Shown here piece after piece: positions 25,019 to 34,756 of a DNA stretch of 64,000 nt. The notes beneath the pieces are model-generated. The model was given only the letters and a program-made list of their open reading frames with translations, did not search any database and had not been told where the DNA came from. Position 1 is the first letter of the stretch; each line of letters begins with the position of its first letter. This stretch comes from an uncultured Flavihumibacter sp. Lineage in GTDB: Bacteria; Bacteroidota; Bacteroidia; Chitinophagales; Chitinophagaceae. Location of the stretch: positions 11,789-75,788 of the forward strand of contig CAMLRX010000001.1 of the NCBI GenBank assembly GCA_946482545.1, in the 5' to 3' direction. The position numbers and the translations under genes were made by a program.

Positions 25019-26452
25019 TCATTTTATTACGATAGTAGTGATGCTGTGCGGAGAACTGGTGGTGGGCGCTGCTGTTCCGTTCATCCAAACATGGTATGGT
25101 ATTTCAAGATCGGTAGTATTCAGCACCACAACAATTATGCTTCCGTCGGGATTTTGGAATGCCGTTGTTTGCAGTTGTTCGCGGCTGGAAGAACTGATTA
25201 TGCGCTTCGCACCGGGTTTTACGAATTTGGAGAAATGGCCGAGGTAGTAGTAGGAATTGGTATACAATAACTTTCCGTTCTTTGTATCGGCGTGGATGGG
25301 CGCGAAACAAAAATTCCCTACATGATTGGGACCTCCACGTTCATCGAGGAGGATGTTCCAATCGGTCCAGGCGACGGTGCCATTGTTGAAATCGTTCACC
25401 ATGGAGGTGCCGTAACGTTCTCCCAGGCTCCAGTCGTTGATGCGTGAAAGGTCGAATTTTTCTATGCAACCTTCGGTGAATACGAGTTTTTTATCGGGGA
25501 AGGATTCGGAAACCTGCTTCAGGTTCTGGAACTGCATATTGCCGCCGGTCCAGGTTTCGTACCAGTGGAAGCCGATGCCCCAGATGTAACGTGCGGCGCC
25601 ATCATCGGACAATAAGGTGTTTGCGCGTTGGTAGATCAGGTCGCGGTTATGGTCCCAGGCAATCAGTTTCTTATCTTTCATACCTGCTTTGGACAACGTG
25701 GGACCGAGGAATTCTTTCACAAAATCACGTTCTTCTTCAGCGGAATAGATGCAGGATTCCCAACGTTGCTTTGCCATGGGTTCGTTCTGCACCGTTAATC
25801 CCCAAACGGGTATGCCTTGCTGTTCATAGGCATGGATGAACTTCACATAATAGTCCGCCCATGTTTGCCGGAATTCAGCTTTCAGTTTACCGCCCTGCAA
25901 CATGCTGTTGTTGGTTTTCATCCATGCGGGCGGACTCCACGGACTTACATACAGATCCAGTTTTCCGGCGGTGGCCATTGCTTTTTTAATGAACGGTATC
26001 TTGTACGTTTCATCGTGGCGCACATTAAAACTTTTCAGCGCAACATCATTGTCGGTTACATAAGTATAAGATTCGCTGGAGAAATCGCAACTGTTAATGT
26101 TCGTTCTCGCCAATGTGTAGCCGATGCCTTTTACTGGATCGAAATAGGCGGTGAGTAGTTCCTCTTGTGCCTTGGTTGGTAATTTGGCGAAGGTTTCCGC
26201 TGAAGCGTCAGTAAGCGCGGCACCGATACCGGTGATCTCCTGGAAATGCCTGTTACCGGACACAAACACACAGGGTTGTGTTTCAAGGGGTTGTGGCATG
26301 GGTGTGAATTTCAACGCTGCTGTTTGCTGTAACCGCATCGTTGTATTTTTTGCGGTAGTGAACACCGTTGCCTGTGGTCCCGAATCCTTTTGCTGGGCAA
26401 ATAATGCCGTTCCCGCCAGTAAGGCTGCGGGTAAAAAAATGTTCCTGGTCAT
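25019..26452 (-). CDS. Secreted glycoside hydrolase family 30 (first copy)
   Basis: A 477-residue GH30 enzyme with signal peptide MTRNIFLPAALLAGTALFAQ. The substrate-barrel start is FQEITGIGAALTDASAETF. The acid/base is in LTVQNEPMAKQRWESC (about E224 from this ATG) and the nucleophile in LVFTEGCIEKFDLS (about E327). C-terminal GSIIVVVLNTTDLEIPYHVW is the GH30 beta-sandwich. ATG at 26452 is chosen because the signal peptide starts there; 22 residues of in-frame extension would overlap the upstream gene. It lies 16 bases after the second GH30 gene in the PUL operon. In beta-glucan loci such enzymes cut beta-1,6-glucan or remove beta-glucosyl units. Confidence 0.93.
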   Translation of the reverse strand: MTRNIFLPAALLAGTALFAQQKDSGPQATVFTTAKNTTMRLQQTAALKFTPMPQPLETQPCVFVSGNRHFQEITGIGAALTDASAETFAKLPTKAQEELLTAYFDPVKGIGYTLARTNINSCDFSSESYTYVTDNDVALKSFNVRHDETYKIPFIKKAMATAGKLDLYVSPWSPPAWMKTNNSMLQGGKLKAEFRQTWADYYVKFIHAYEQQGIPVWGLTVQNEPMAKQRWESCIYSAEEERDFVKEFLGPTLSKAGMKDKKLIAWDHNRDLIYQRANTLLSDDGAARYIWGIGFHWYETWTGGNMQFQNLKQVSESFPDKKLVFTEGCIEKFDLSRINDWSLGERYGTSMVNDFNNGTVAWTDWNILLDERGGPNHVGNFCFAPIHADTKNGKLLYTNSYYYLGHFSKFVKPGAKRIISSSSREQLQTTAFQNPDGSIIVVVLNTTDLEIPYHVWMNGTAAPTTSSPHSITTIVIK

Positions 26453-26468
26453 TTGTTGCTGTTTTCCG

Positions 26469-27941
26469 TTACCACACAAAAGTGCCCACGGCCCCGCTAT
26501 CGAGCGTGACGGTAACAATTTTTTCGTTGAATTTGATATTGAAGGTTTCTGCAGTATTTGCTTTGTTCAGAACAATAAGCACTTTCCTGCCATCAGGATT
26601 TTTGAAAGCCACGTTCAGCAAGGCACCGGCGTGATTGGAAGCGATCCGTACTGAACCCGGACGCACGAATTTGGAAGCGTGTGCGATAATGTAATAGGCC
26701 ACGTTCCTGCTCACCGTATTCCCCCCAATCGTTAATGCCCCAAGGCAACTGCTGCAACCTCCGTTTGTAAAAGGGCGGTAATTGGGATCGGCAGCCAGGT
26801 TCCATTCCAGCACGTTCCTGCTCCAGTTTCTCGTGGCTCCGATGATAAGGTTCTCAATATGCCATTGCAGGTCGTTTCCGAAATTACCGGGACCGCCCAC
26901 CCATTGTTCCGTGAAATAAACGGCTTTGTCGGGATGCGCGTTCCGTACCTGCGTAAGCGCGGAAATAGGTCCGCCATACAAATGAAAAGCGGAACCATCC
27001 ACATATTGTTTCGCATCGGGATCGTTAAGGATAGCCAATGGATAATCCGGCCGGTCGGCATTATGATCGTAAACGATGATTTTGGTGGAAAGACCTGCGT
27101 TCCGGAAAGCCGGTCCCAGGTGGTTCTTTATAAAATCAGCCTGCTCCGAAGCCTGCATCACCATGCTGGGATTGTTTCCGCCATGCAAAGGTTCATTCTG
27201 TGGTGTAATGGCATCAATAGTAATGCCTTCGGCCTTCATCGCCTGGATGTATTTCACGAAGTATTTCGCGTAAGCGGCATAATATTCAGGCTTCAGGCTC
27301 CCGCCCACAAAAGCGTTGTTCGTTTTCATCCAGGTGGGTGCGCTCCACGGTGATCCGAGAATTTTGATGGACGGAAACAACGCGGTGATCTTTTTCAAAA
27401 CGGGAATCAGATTGGCCCTTTCGGGATCAATGCTGAATTTGGCTTGGTCCACATCGGTTTGCCCTCCGGGCAGATCATTGTAGGTGAAAGGCGCTGCGCT
27501 CAGGTCTGATGCTCCAATGCTTACACGCAGATAACTTACGCCGATATGTGTACTGTCCCAGGCGAAAAGTTCCTTCAGCAGGTTGTCTTTTTGCGCGACG
27601 GGAAGCGCGTTGATGAGCGTGGCACTTCCTCCCGTTAAAGTATAACCGAAACCGTCGATAGGCTGAAATTGCTGTGTGGTATCCACTTCAATGGTGGCGT
27701 TATTATTGGAGGCGTTGGCGAATAACAATGCCTGGTTCTGCTTCGCGAACAGCACCGACTGGTCTTTTTTGGTAAGATAAAACGCCACATCGGAGCGAAC
27801 AGGCACCGGGGGCGGATTGGGTGTTGGCGTGGTGCCGCCGGTTCCACCCGTTTTTTTGCTGCAACCGCCCGAACAGGCTGCCGACACTGCAAAAGCGACG
27901 CACAGTGCCGCTATAAGGTATATAGGAGGTTTCCGCTGCAT
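26469..27941 (-). CDS. Glycoside hydrolase family 30 lipoprotein (second copy)
   Basis: A 490-residue GH30 enzyme with a lipoprotein signal; the likely lipid cysteine is C23 (VSAACSGG). A Gly/Thr/Pro linker (residues 30-48) separates it from the catalytic domain. QPIDGFGYTLTGGSATLI opens the barrel. The acid/base is E250 in ITPQNEPLHGG and the nucleophile E345 in VYFTEQWVGGPG. The C-terminal part includes RKVLIVLNKANTAETF. A surface lipoprotein GH30 in a SusC/D operon with GH16 fits an endo-beta-1,6-glucanase (GH30 subfamily 3-like). It is eight bases downstream of the GH16 gene. Confidence 0.93.
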   Translation of the reverse strand: MQRKPPIYLIAALCVAFAVSAACSGGCSKKTGGTGGTTPTPNPPPVPVRSDVAFYLTKKDQSVLFAKQNQALLFANASNNNATIEVDTTQQFQPIDGFGYTLTGGSATLINALPVAQKDNLLKELFAWDSTHIGVSYLRVSIGASDLSAAPFTYNDLPGGQTDVDQAKFSIDPERANLIPVLKKITALFPSIKILGSPWSAPTWMKTNNAFVGGSLKPEYYAAYAKYFVKYIQAMKAEGITIDAITPQNEPLHGGNNPSMVMQASEQADFIKNHLGPAFRNAGLSTKIIVYDHNADRPDYPLAILNDPDAKQYVDGSAFHLYGGPISALTQVRNAHPDKAVYFTEQWVGGPGNFGNDLQWHIENLIIGATRNWSRNVLEWNLAADPNYRPFTNGGCSSCLGALTIGGNTVSRNVAYYIIAHASKFVRPGSVRIASNHAGALLNVAFKNPDGRKVLIVLNKANTAETFNIKFNEKIVTVTLDSGAVGTFVW

Positions 27942-27949
27942 GTGGTTGT

Positions 27950-28795
27950 TTATTTGTCGATCATTTTAAAAACGCGTACATAATCCACTTCCATATTCAC
28001 GGGCAATACGCCGGGGTCAATGCCCTGCGCACCGCCCCAATCGCCGCCAAAGGCGATGTTCAGCAGCAGGTGGAATTTCTGGTCGAAAGGCCAGGTTGCG
28101 TGTCCTTTGCCTTCGTTCACATGCTGGAAGAGGAACTGGTTGTCGATGTATCCGCGCACGGCATACGGGGTCCAGTCCACACGGTACACATGAAAATCAG
28201 TGGTGGCGGTTTCGACCATTCGCGTAGCTGTTTTTTGCGTATTGATCTTAAAGTTGTACGCTTCCGTGTGCGTGCTGATGTGCACTTTGTTGAGTTCATA
28301 GCCCACATGTTCCATGATATCTATTTCCCCGGACTTGGGCCATCCGCCGTAAACATAGTCGGTGGGCAGCATCCAGATTGCGGGCCAGGTTCCTTTGCCC
28401 GCTGGCAGTTTGGCTTTTATTTCGAAACGGCCGTAAAGGAAATCCGCTTTTTTGCGGGTAACCATACGGGCAGAAGTGTATTCTCTGCCGCCCATGGTTT
28501 CTTTACGCGCGGTGATGGTGAGTTTACCATCGGCCACCTTCGCGTTGTTGATGGTGTTGGTGTAATACTGCAATTCATTATTGCCCCATCCCGAGCCGCC
28601 GATATCGTAATCCCACTTCGTTGCATCGGGTAAACCGGTATAATTGAATTCATCGGACCAGGAGGGATTGGCCTCGAATGTCCAGCCTTTGTCAACGGGA
28701 GCGCCGCCGATGATGGTAACGCCCTGGGTTACTTTGCTTTTGCTGGAGCAACCGGCAAGGAGGAGGAAGATGGTGGCGTGGAGAAGGTGTTTCAT
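27950..28795 (-). CDS. Glycoside hydrolase family 16 lipoprotein (laminarinase/beta-glucanase type)
   Basis: A 281-residue GH16 enzyme with lipobox LLLAGCSS (C16). The jelly-roll has WDYDIGGSGWGNNELQYYTN, typical of bacterial laminarinase-like GH16. The catalytic motif is SGEIDIMEHVG (E157, D159, E162 from ATG 28795), the E-x-D-x-x-E form of beta-1,3- and beta-1,3/1,4-glucanases. HLLLNIAFGGDWGGAQGIDP and VDYVRVFK close the fold. ATG at 28795 is preferred over GTG at 28813. It is the first hydrolase downstream of SusC/D and the glycan-binding protein and probably makes the initial surface cuts in beta-1,3-glucan. Confidence 0.95.
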   Translation of the reverse strand: MKHLLHATIFLLLAGCSSKSKVTQGVTIIGGAPVDKGWTFEANPSWSDEFNYTGLPDATKWDYDIGGSGWGNNELQYYTNTINNAKVADGKLTITARKETMGGREYTSARMVTRKKADFLYGRFEIKAKLPAGKGTWPAIWMLPTDYVYGGWPKSGEIDIMEHVGYELNKVHISTHTEAYNFKINTQKTATRMVETATTDFHVYRVDWTPYAVRGYIDNQFLFQHVNEGKGHATWPFDQKFHLLLNIAFGGDWGGAQGIDPGVLPVNMEVDYVRVFKMIDK

Positions 28796-28812
28796 TTTGT
28801 TTGTTTTTTTCA

Positions 28813-28979
28813 CGCTGCCTCACGTTGCGTCGTGGCGTGAGATTTTATATTTTCAGAAAGCGATTTTTTTTCTCGCAACGACGCGGAGAAGCAAGGACGC
28901 AAAGACTCGTTGTATTTCAGTGGGCTGCTTTTTTTTATTTCTCGTAATTGCTTCATACTTCGCAACGCAACGGCGCAAC
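28813..28979. repeat. Composite dispersed intergenic repeat, copy B
   Basis: The 260-base gap between the GH16 start and the glycan-binding gene is filled by repeats. A partial GTTGCGTCGTGGCGTGAGAT lies near 28823. Element 2 (about 28872-28906) is oriented as in copy A. Element 1 (28937-28979) is inverted relative to copy A, with 38 of 43 positions shared. A and B thus bracket the GH16-GH30-GH30 segment with inverted element 1 copies. The rest of the gap holds no gene. Confidence 0.8.
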
Positions 28980-29055
28980 GTTGGTGGTTGAGGTGCAAGG
29001 GATCGGTGCATTTGGGGAGGCTTTACACCTGTTCAACGCACCGATCCTTTGTTGT

Positions 29056-29928
29056 TTACATTCTTCTTAATTCAACGTTATCGATAGAGATACCGCTGGT
29101 ACCAAGGTTGGCGCCGCCTGTTTTGATGAGGAGGTAAACGGTTCCACCGGTGGTGAAACTGATTTCTCCGTTCTTTCCTTTTTGCGCACCTTCACAGGCG
29201 AGTGTGGCGAGGTTTCCGTTGAAAACAGTGTTGCCGCAACCAGCCCAGGTATTCAGGGCGAATTTGTTGCCGCCGGAACTGTAATCCGCTCCGGCAACGG
29301 GTGCGGTGGTTCCGAAATACACTTCGAACCAAACATCAGTGGCACCGCTTCCGGAAACGATCATTCCGAATTTATACTTCTGGTTCGCCACCACCTGGAT
29401 GGGCTGGTAAATGGCCGCGTGGCCCCAACCGCCACCGGTGGCGGTCATCTTTCCGTTCGCCATGTTAAAATCCACACCAGCAGTGATGATGGACTTGGTC
29501 CATTTGCTTTCATCGCCGGCATTGAATTTTCCCCCCATTACCAGATTGCCGGCTACCGGATCGGAGGTGGCCACATTTAGGGAAGCGGGTGCGGCATCAT
29601 AATAGGTTCCGCCTTTTCCCATGGCCTGCATTTTCAAGTTGTAAGTGCCCGCATCGGGGTAAAAAACCGTATCGCTTGTTTTTCCTTTAACGAAACCCGC
29701 GCCATTGTCAATATCCCAACGTTGCGTGATGGAACCGGCGGTGGTGTTGCGGATCACATAGGTATTTGTTTTGCCTTGCACGGGTGTAACGCTGAATGTT
29801 GGCGTGAGCGCTTCTTCCAGGCCGTGATCATCAATAGCCATTTCAGGCGTGCAGGAGGTGAGTGCAAGGGTTACCGCGGAAATGGACAATGCCGCGGACA
29901 TATATTGGTGAAGGAATGTACGTTTCAT
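29056..29928 (-). CDS. Surface glycan-binding lipoprotein (SusE/SGBP-like) with PKD-type domain
   Basis: A 290-residue lipoprotein with lipobox LALTSCTP. The N-terminal half (around 45-125) looks like a PKD/immunoglobulin domain (RWDIDNGAGFVKGKTSDTVF, then YPDAGTYNLKMQAMGKGG). The C-terminal half is a carbohydrate-binding beta-sandwich of the CBM4/9 type (FNAGDESKWTKSIITAGVDF, YQPIQVVANQKYKFGMIVSG, then KTGGANLGTSGISIDNVEL). It directly follows SusD by 30 bases, the usual position of the surface glycan-binding protein. It probably captures the polysaccharide alongside SusD. Confidence 0.85.
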   Translation of the reverse strand: MKRTFLHQYMSAALSISAVTLALTSCTPEMAIDDHGLEEALTPTFSVTPVQGKTNTYVIRNTTAGSITQRWDIDNGAGFVKGKTSDTVFYPDAGTYNLKMQAMGKGGTYYDAAPASLNVATSDPVAGNLVMGGKFNAGDESKWTKSIITAGVDFNMANGKMTATGGGWGHAAIYQPIQVVANQKYKFGMIVSGSGATDVWFEVYFGTTAPVAGADYSSGGNKFALNTWAGCGNTVFNGNLATLACEGAQKGKNGEISFTTGGTVYLLIKTGGANLGTSGISIDNVELRRM

Positions 29929-29958
29929 ATTTTCTGATTTGTTGGTGGATGAATGGGA

Positions 29959-31473
29959 CTACCGGTATTCTTCGTTCTGAACAAGTTTGGTGTTCTCCAG
30001 TTCGAGCAAAGGAATCGGCAATACTTCATGTTTTCCGGCCACGAATCCTTTGGAGGCCAGCGCAGTTGCGGCCCTTCCCCAGCGTACCAGGTCGAACCAA
30101 CGGTGCCCCTCACCCGCTAACTCCAGTCTTCTTTCGAGCACAATATTATCAAGCGTAAGTGCTACCGGGCCAAGTCCCACGCGGTCGCGTACTTCATTCA
30201 GCAAAGCGGCGCCTCTTGTAAGGTTACCACCGGAGCCACGGAGTATGGCTTCTGCTTCCAGCAGATAGGTATCTGCAAGACGAATCTCGTACATATTCTG
30301 CGGGAAGTTCAGCTCCATGGCACCTCCGCCGGTGGAACGGTTCGACTGGCGACCGATGAATTTCTCCAGGAAGTAACCGGTATTGTTGTAACCGGGCGTA
30401 TAGTCGGCGATACCATTGGCTTTCAGGCTATCCAGGTTGGCAATGGTGGCATTGTACCGGGGATCGAAATGGATGGCGTTGAAGAGGCCTGGCGTTACTA
30501 CGAGAAAGCTCCAGCCTGAAACATAGTCCGGTGCACCGGGCGTAAGTGGCGAATAACCACGGGGACCAGTCATGATGCTCAGTACATTGCCCTCGGTGCA
30601 GGCGATACAACCCCAGTCGCCGGAAGAAGTGCTGGTATAACCTATCTCGAAAATGGACTCGGTATTGAATTTGTTGTTCGACTTCCAGAGGTCACTGAAA
30701 TTATCGAGGAGTTTATACCCGTATTGGCTTGTTCCACCCGGTGTCCCGTTCACTACGGCAAATTCGGCAGCCGCGTCGTTGAAGCGTTCGAGTTGCAGGT
30801 ACACTTTACCCAGCAAGGCATGGGCGATGCCCTGCGTCATTCTTCCCCCTTCGGTAGCGGCAGGCACTGTGGGCGGAAGGTCGGGGATCGCTTCCTGCAT
30901 ATCTTTTACAATCTGCGCATATACGTCTGCGGGAGCCGCTTGTGTAACGTTGTACATATCGGAAGCGGGTACCGGTTCGGTGAAGAGGGGCACGTTTTTG
31001 AACAGGCGCACCAGGTCGAAATAGAAATACCCACGCAGCAGTTTTGCCTCGGCGATGTATCGTTTTTTCAGGGTTTCATCCATCGGCACGTCATTCATTT
31101 TCTGCAAAAGGATGTTTGCACGGAATACGCCTGAGAAGCCTTTCCGCCACAACTCGCCCTGCGGGCCACGATCGGGACTGAGTGTGTAGTTCGACCACAA
31201 CTGGAGATCATTCACATCCGTAGCGTTACCGCCCCCTGCGAGGTGGTCATCGGAAGCGGCATCCAGCGCATTCACTTTAGTAACGAGTCCACCCCCGGTC
31301 CAGCCCACCACATCGTACACAGCAACGAGTCCGTTATAAGCTTCGGTTGCATTGCGGTAATAGTTCGATTCCAGGTTCAGTCCTTTTGGTTCCACTTCCA
31401 GGAATCCTTTGCTGCAGGAACCCAAACCAAGCGTTCCCAAAGCAAGTGTTGTATATAGAAGGAATTTGTTCAT
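29959..31473 (-). CDS. SusD/RagB-family glycan-binding lipoprotein (glucan PUL)
   Basis: A 504-residue SusD homologue with lipobox LGLGSCSKGFLEVEPKGLN. Its TPR-like helices and the ASDDHLAGGG and FRANILLQKMNDVPMD segments are typical, and the C-terminus ends in RRLELAGEGHRWFDLVRWGR, the SusD signature near the end. It covers the SusC barrel and binds oligosaccharides at the outer surface. It starts 30 bases after the SusC stop and precedes the glycan-binding gene, so it belongs to the operon under the paired-site promoter. Confidence 0.96.
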   Translation of the reverse strand: MNKFLLYTTLALGTLGLGSCSKGFLEVEPKGLNLESNYYRNATEAYNGLVAVYDVVGWTGGGLVTKVNALDAASDDHLAGGGNATDVNDLQLWSNYTLSPDRGPQGELWRKGFSGVFRANILLQKMNDVPMDETLKKRYIAEAKLLRGYFYFDLVRLFKNVPLFTEPVPASDMYNVTQAAPADVYAQIVKDMQEAIPDLPPTVPAATEGGRMTQGIAHALLGKVYLQLERFNDAAAEFAVVNGTPGGTSQYGYKLLDNFSDLWKSNNKFNTESIFEIGYTSTSSGDWGCIACTEGNVLSIMTGPRGYSPLTPGAPDYVSGWSFLVVTPGLFNAIHFDPRYNATIANLDSLKANGIADYTPGYNNTGYFLEKFIGRQSNRSTGGGAMELNFPQNMYEIRLADTYLLEAEAILRGSGGNLTRGAALLNEVRDRVGLGPVALTLDNIVLERRLELAGEGHRWFDLVRWGRAATALASKGFVAGKHEVLPIPLLELENTKLVQNEEYR

Positions 31474-31503
31474 TTGATTTACTGTTTGAATGAAGAAAAC
31501 GGG

Positions 31504-34500
31504 TTAGAAAGAAAGGTTCACGCCTGCCATGAAGGAGCGTGCCTGGGGGTAGAATCCACGGTCGATACCTGCACCTGATCCACCGCCGATCTCAGGATCG
31601 TACCCAGAATATTTGGTGAAGGTGACGAGGTTCTCGCTCATCAGGTACACCCGGGCACGTGCCAGTCCGGCTTTGCGGATCAGGGCAGCGGGCAGCGAGT
31701 AGCCGATCTGCAATACTTTGATGCGGAAATAGTCGCCGTCTTCAAGGTAGAAATCAGAAGGGTTGGTGAAGTTGTTGTTCCTGTCGTCTCTTGTCAAACG
31801 GGGGTAGCTGTTGGTGGAACCTTCGCCTGTCCAGCGTCCCAGGGCTTTGCGCTGCCAGTTGGCTTCCTGCACTTCGAGCCTGCGCAGTCCCTGGTAGATT
31901 TTGTTTCCTGCGCCACCCTGTCCGAACAGCACCAGGTCGAATCCTTTGTAAGCCGCGTTGAGGGTCATGCCGTAAGTCACGGTGGGCAATGCGTTGCCGA
32001 GGATCATGCGGTCGTTCTCATTGATTACGCCGTTGCCGTCCACATCTTTCCAGCGGAAATCGCCGGGCACTGCGTTGGGTTGAATTTTTCGGCCATCTTT
32101 GTCCACGTAGGCATCAATCTCTTCCTGGTTCTGGAAGATGCCCATGGTTTTGAACCCAAAGAAAGAGTTGAAAGGCTGTCCGATAATGGACCTTGTAATC
32201 GGATAGGTGGTAGTTTGAACGGTTTGCTGGTTGGTGGTGGAGAAAAGAATGCCATCTCCGAGGTAGGTGATTTTGTTTTTATAATGGGAAATGTTTCCGT
32301 TCAGAGAAAGATCAAATTCACCCAGTCTTCTGCGGTAGCCGAGTTCCAGTTCCAATCCTGTATTCTCCATATCCGCCACATTGGCCGCAGGATTGGAGAT
32401 GGCGCCTACATACCCGGGGATGCGTGGGTTCATGAGGATGCCGACGGTTTTCTTTTTGAACCAATCGAAGGCTACAGTAAGGTTATTCACCAATGTTGCG
32501 TCAAAACCGATATTGGTCTGGCGGGTTTCTTCCCATTTCAGGTTGGGGTTAGCCGGTGCGTTTGGACTGTACCCAATCAGGTAGCTGCCGCTGGTTCCGA
32601 AAGCATAACTTCTGCCACTGCCTATCGTGGATACGTAAGCGAAATCACCAATCTCATCGCTACCAACAACGCCGTAACCACCGCGCACCTTTAAGAAGTT
32701 CACCACATCTGTTGCGGGGAAGAAAGATTCTTTGGTGGCCACCCATCCCATGGAGAAAGATGGGAACACGCCGTATTTGTTGTTGGAGCCGAAGCGGGAA
32801 GAACCATCCCTTCTAACCAACGCCTGCACCAGGTATTTTTCTCCGTAATCGTAGTTCAACCTTGCGAAGAGAGAACTCACATAATGTTCCTGGCTTTCGC
32901 TGCCGCCGGATACTTTCTGATCGGCGGGCACATTGAAGTTGAGGGAAGCATCATCGAAATTATCCGCGGGAATATTGAAATAAGTAACGTTAACATTCCG
33001 GGAAATGCCGTCTGAGTAAGCGCCTTGTCCAACGAGCAGGGTGAGGTTATGTTCCCCGAAACCTTTGGTGTAAGAAGCGGTATTTTCCAGGTTCCAGCGG
33101 AGGTTCCTGTTGGAGCCTCGGTTGTAGGAAGTTTGCGAGGTCACCACGGTAGGTTTGAGCCATGCCAGTGGGGAGAAACTTTCACCGCCCCAGAAGGAGA
33201 GTTTGCCGCCCAGTGTGGAGCGTAGTTTTAATCCTTTGATGGGTTCGGCTTCCAGGAAAGCGTTGCCGATGAGGTTATCGCTCCAGCCATAGTTGCCGAG
33301 CCGCGTTTGGATGTACGCGAGCGGATTGGTGAACTCCTGGCCTACGATCTGGGGAATGGCATAAGGATTCCCGAACTGGTCGCGCCGGATGCCTGCACCG
33401 TTCATGTTACCTGGCGTGGGCAGGTAAGGTGCCATGGCGAGTTTGGCGGGGTCGGTTTCAATTACGGGTGTAATGGGATCCAGGTTGATGGCGGAACTGA
33501 GTGGACCACCGAATTCACTGTTGGTATTGCCGATGCCCAGCGTTTTTTCATACGCATAGCCGAGGTTTTGACCGAAAGTGATCCAGGAAGCAAGTTTATG
33601 GGTAGAATTCAGGCGGAAGTTGAGCCTTTTGAATTTAGAGATATCGGTAGCCACGATACCTTCCTGGTTGAAGTAGCCGAAGGAAGCGAAGTAAGTAGAA
33701 CGCTCGTTTCCGCCGGATATACTGAGTTCGTGGGTCTGACGGCGGGCACTGTTGTTGAAGATCACGTCCTGCCAGTCGGTGCCTTCACCATAAATAGTTG
33801 GGTCGGCGAAAGGCTTTGCCTGTCCGGCGGCTACGGCAGCTTCATTGCGGAGCGTCGCGTATTCGGTGGCATTGAGCAGGTCGAGTTTGCGGGTGGGCGC
33901 CTGGATACCATAGTAACCATGGTAATTGACGCGGAGCGCACCGGATTTTCCGCGCTTGGTGGTCACCAGGATCACCCCGGCGGCAGCACGTGCGCCATAA
34001 ATAGCCTGAGAGGAGGCATCTTTCAGTACTTCAATGGATTCGATATCGCTCTGGTTGAGGTAGCCGATGCCGCCATTGTCCACTACCACACCATCCACTA
34101 CCCAAAGGGGGTTGTTGTTGTTGAAAGAGGTGATGCCACGCACCCGAACGGTAGCGCCCGCACCGGGCTGGCCGTTATTGGTGGCGATGGTGACCCCTGA
34201 AGTACGTCCCTGTAACGATTGTTCTATTCTGTTCAGGGGCATGTTTTCCAGATCGGAGGCCTTCACGCTGGAGATGGCCCCGGTTACCACACTTTTTTTC
34301 TGGGTGCCATATCCCACCACCACTACTTCATTCATATTGGTGGCATCGGCATCGTTCATGACAATACTCACTTTTCCATCTGCCGGAACGGTTACTTCCT
34401 GGTCGAGCATACCCAGGTGGGAAACGACCAGTACTGTACCGGTTTTCGGAACGGATATGCTGAAGTTGCCTGACTCATCTGTAACGGTAGCGAATTCAGT

Positions 34501-34656
34501 ACCTTTTATTTTTACGGTAGAACCCGGCAAGGGGTCGCCGGTTGTTTTTGCAGTCACCTTTCCCGAGGCAGTTTTGCGTTCCTGGGCGGAAGCATGGAAG
34601 AAGGCGCACTGAAGCAAGAGAAAAATGCTTAATGGAAGCAACGTTTTCAATTTCAT
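31504..34656 (-). CDS. SusC/RagA-family TonB-dependent transporter (glucan PUL)
   Basis: A 1050-residue outer-membrane transporter. The order is a signal peptide ending FHASAQ, a carboxypeptidase-D-like regulatory domain (ASGKVTAKTTGDPLPGSTVK), the TonB-contact and plug region (NEVVVVGYGTQKKSVVTGAI and ERSLQGR-like IEQSLQGRTSGVTI), VLKDASSQAIYGARAAAGVI, and a 22-strand barrel ending FMAGVNLSF. ATG at 34656 is used; TTG at 34662 would add two residues. It is the first gene of the operon. Its promoter carries two 20-base elements 54 bases apart, with a TACTTTTA box 31 bases further on. Confidence 0.96.
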   Translation of the reverse strand: MKLKTLLPLSIFLLLQCAFFHASAQERKTASGKVTAKTTGDPLPGSTVKIKGTEFATVTDESGNFSISVPKTGTVLVVSHLGMLDQEVTVPADGKVSIVMNDADATNMNEVVVVGYGTQKKSVVTGAISSVKASDLENMPLNRIEQSLQGRTSGVTIATNNGQPGAGATVRVRGITSFNNNNPLWVVDGVVVDNGGIGYLNQSDIESIEVLKDASSQAIYGARAAAGVILVTTKRGKSGALRVNYHGYYGIQAPTRKLDLLNATEYATLRNEAAVAAGQAKPFADPTIYGEGTDWQDVIFNNSARRQTHELSISGGNERSTYFASFGYFNQEGIVATDISKFKRLNFRLNSTHKLASWITFGQNLGYAYEKTLGIGNTNSEFGGPLSSAINLDPITPVIETDPAKLAMAPYLPTPGNMNGAGIRRDQFGNPYAIPQIVGQEFTNPLAYIQTRLGNYGWSDNLIGNAFLEAEPIKGLKLRSTLGGKLSFWGGESFSPLAWLKPTVVTSQTSYNRGSNRNLRWNLENTASYTKGFGEHNLTLLVGQGAYSDGISRNVNVTYFNIPADNFDDASLNFNVPADQKVSGGSESQEHYVSSLFARLNYDYGEKYLVQALVRRDGSSRFGSNNKYGVFPSFSMGWVATKESFFPATDVVNFLKVRGGYGVVGSDEIGDFAYVSTIGSGRSYAFGTSGSYLIGYSPNAPANPNLKWEETRQTNIGFDATLVNNLTVAFDWFKKKTVGILMNPRIPGYVGAISNPAANVADMENTGLELELGYRRRLGEFDLSLNGNISHYKNKITYLGDGILFSTTNQQTVQTTTYPITRSIIGQPFNSFFGFKTMGIFQNQEEIDAYVDKDGRKIQPNAVPGDFRWKDVDGNGVINENDRMILGNALPTVTYGMTLNAAYKGFDLVLFGQGGAGNKIYQGLRRLEVQEANWQRKALGRWTGEGSTNSYPRLTRDDRNNNFTNPSDFYLEDGDYFRIKVLQIGYSLPAALIRKAGLARARVYLMSENLVTFTKYSGYDPEIGGGSGAGIDRGFYPQARSFMAGVNLSF

Positions 34657-34717
34657 ATGCAAGCGTTTGTTTGGTTAATAAAAGAGTAACTCTTTTCAAT
34701 CGTTAGAAATCCTATGT

Positions 34718-34725
34718 TAAAAGTA
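34718..34725 (-). promoter_or_regulatory. -7-like box of the susC promoter
   Basis: TACTTTTA on the minus strand fits the Bacteroidota -7 consensus TAnnTTTG at seven of eight positions. It lies exactly 31 bases downstream of the proximal 20-base element, the same distance as at the GH5 promoter. The transcript leader would be about 55-60 bases. Confidence 0.6.
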
Positions 34726-34756
34726 GGTCACTATTCCCCTTTCCGTCAGAAAAACA

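Noticed and set aside
33307..34200. A 297-codon open frame antisense to susC
   Set aside because: It is the mirror of a strongly conserved SusC plug and barrel region; codon bias alone produces it and the peptide has no domain signature.
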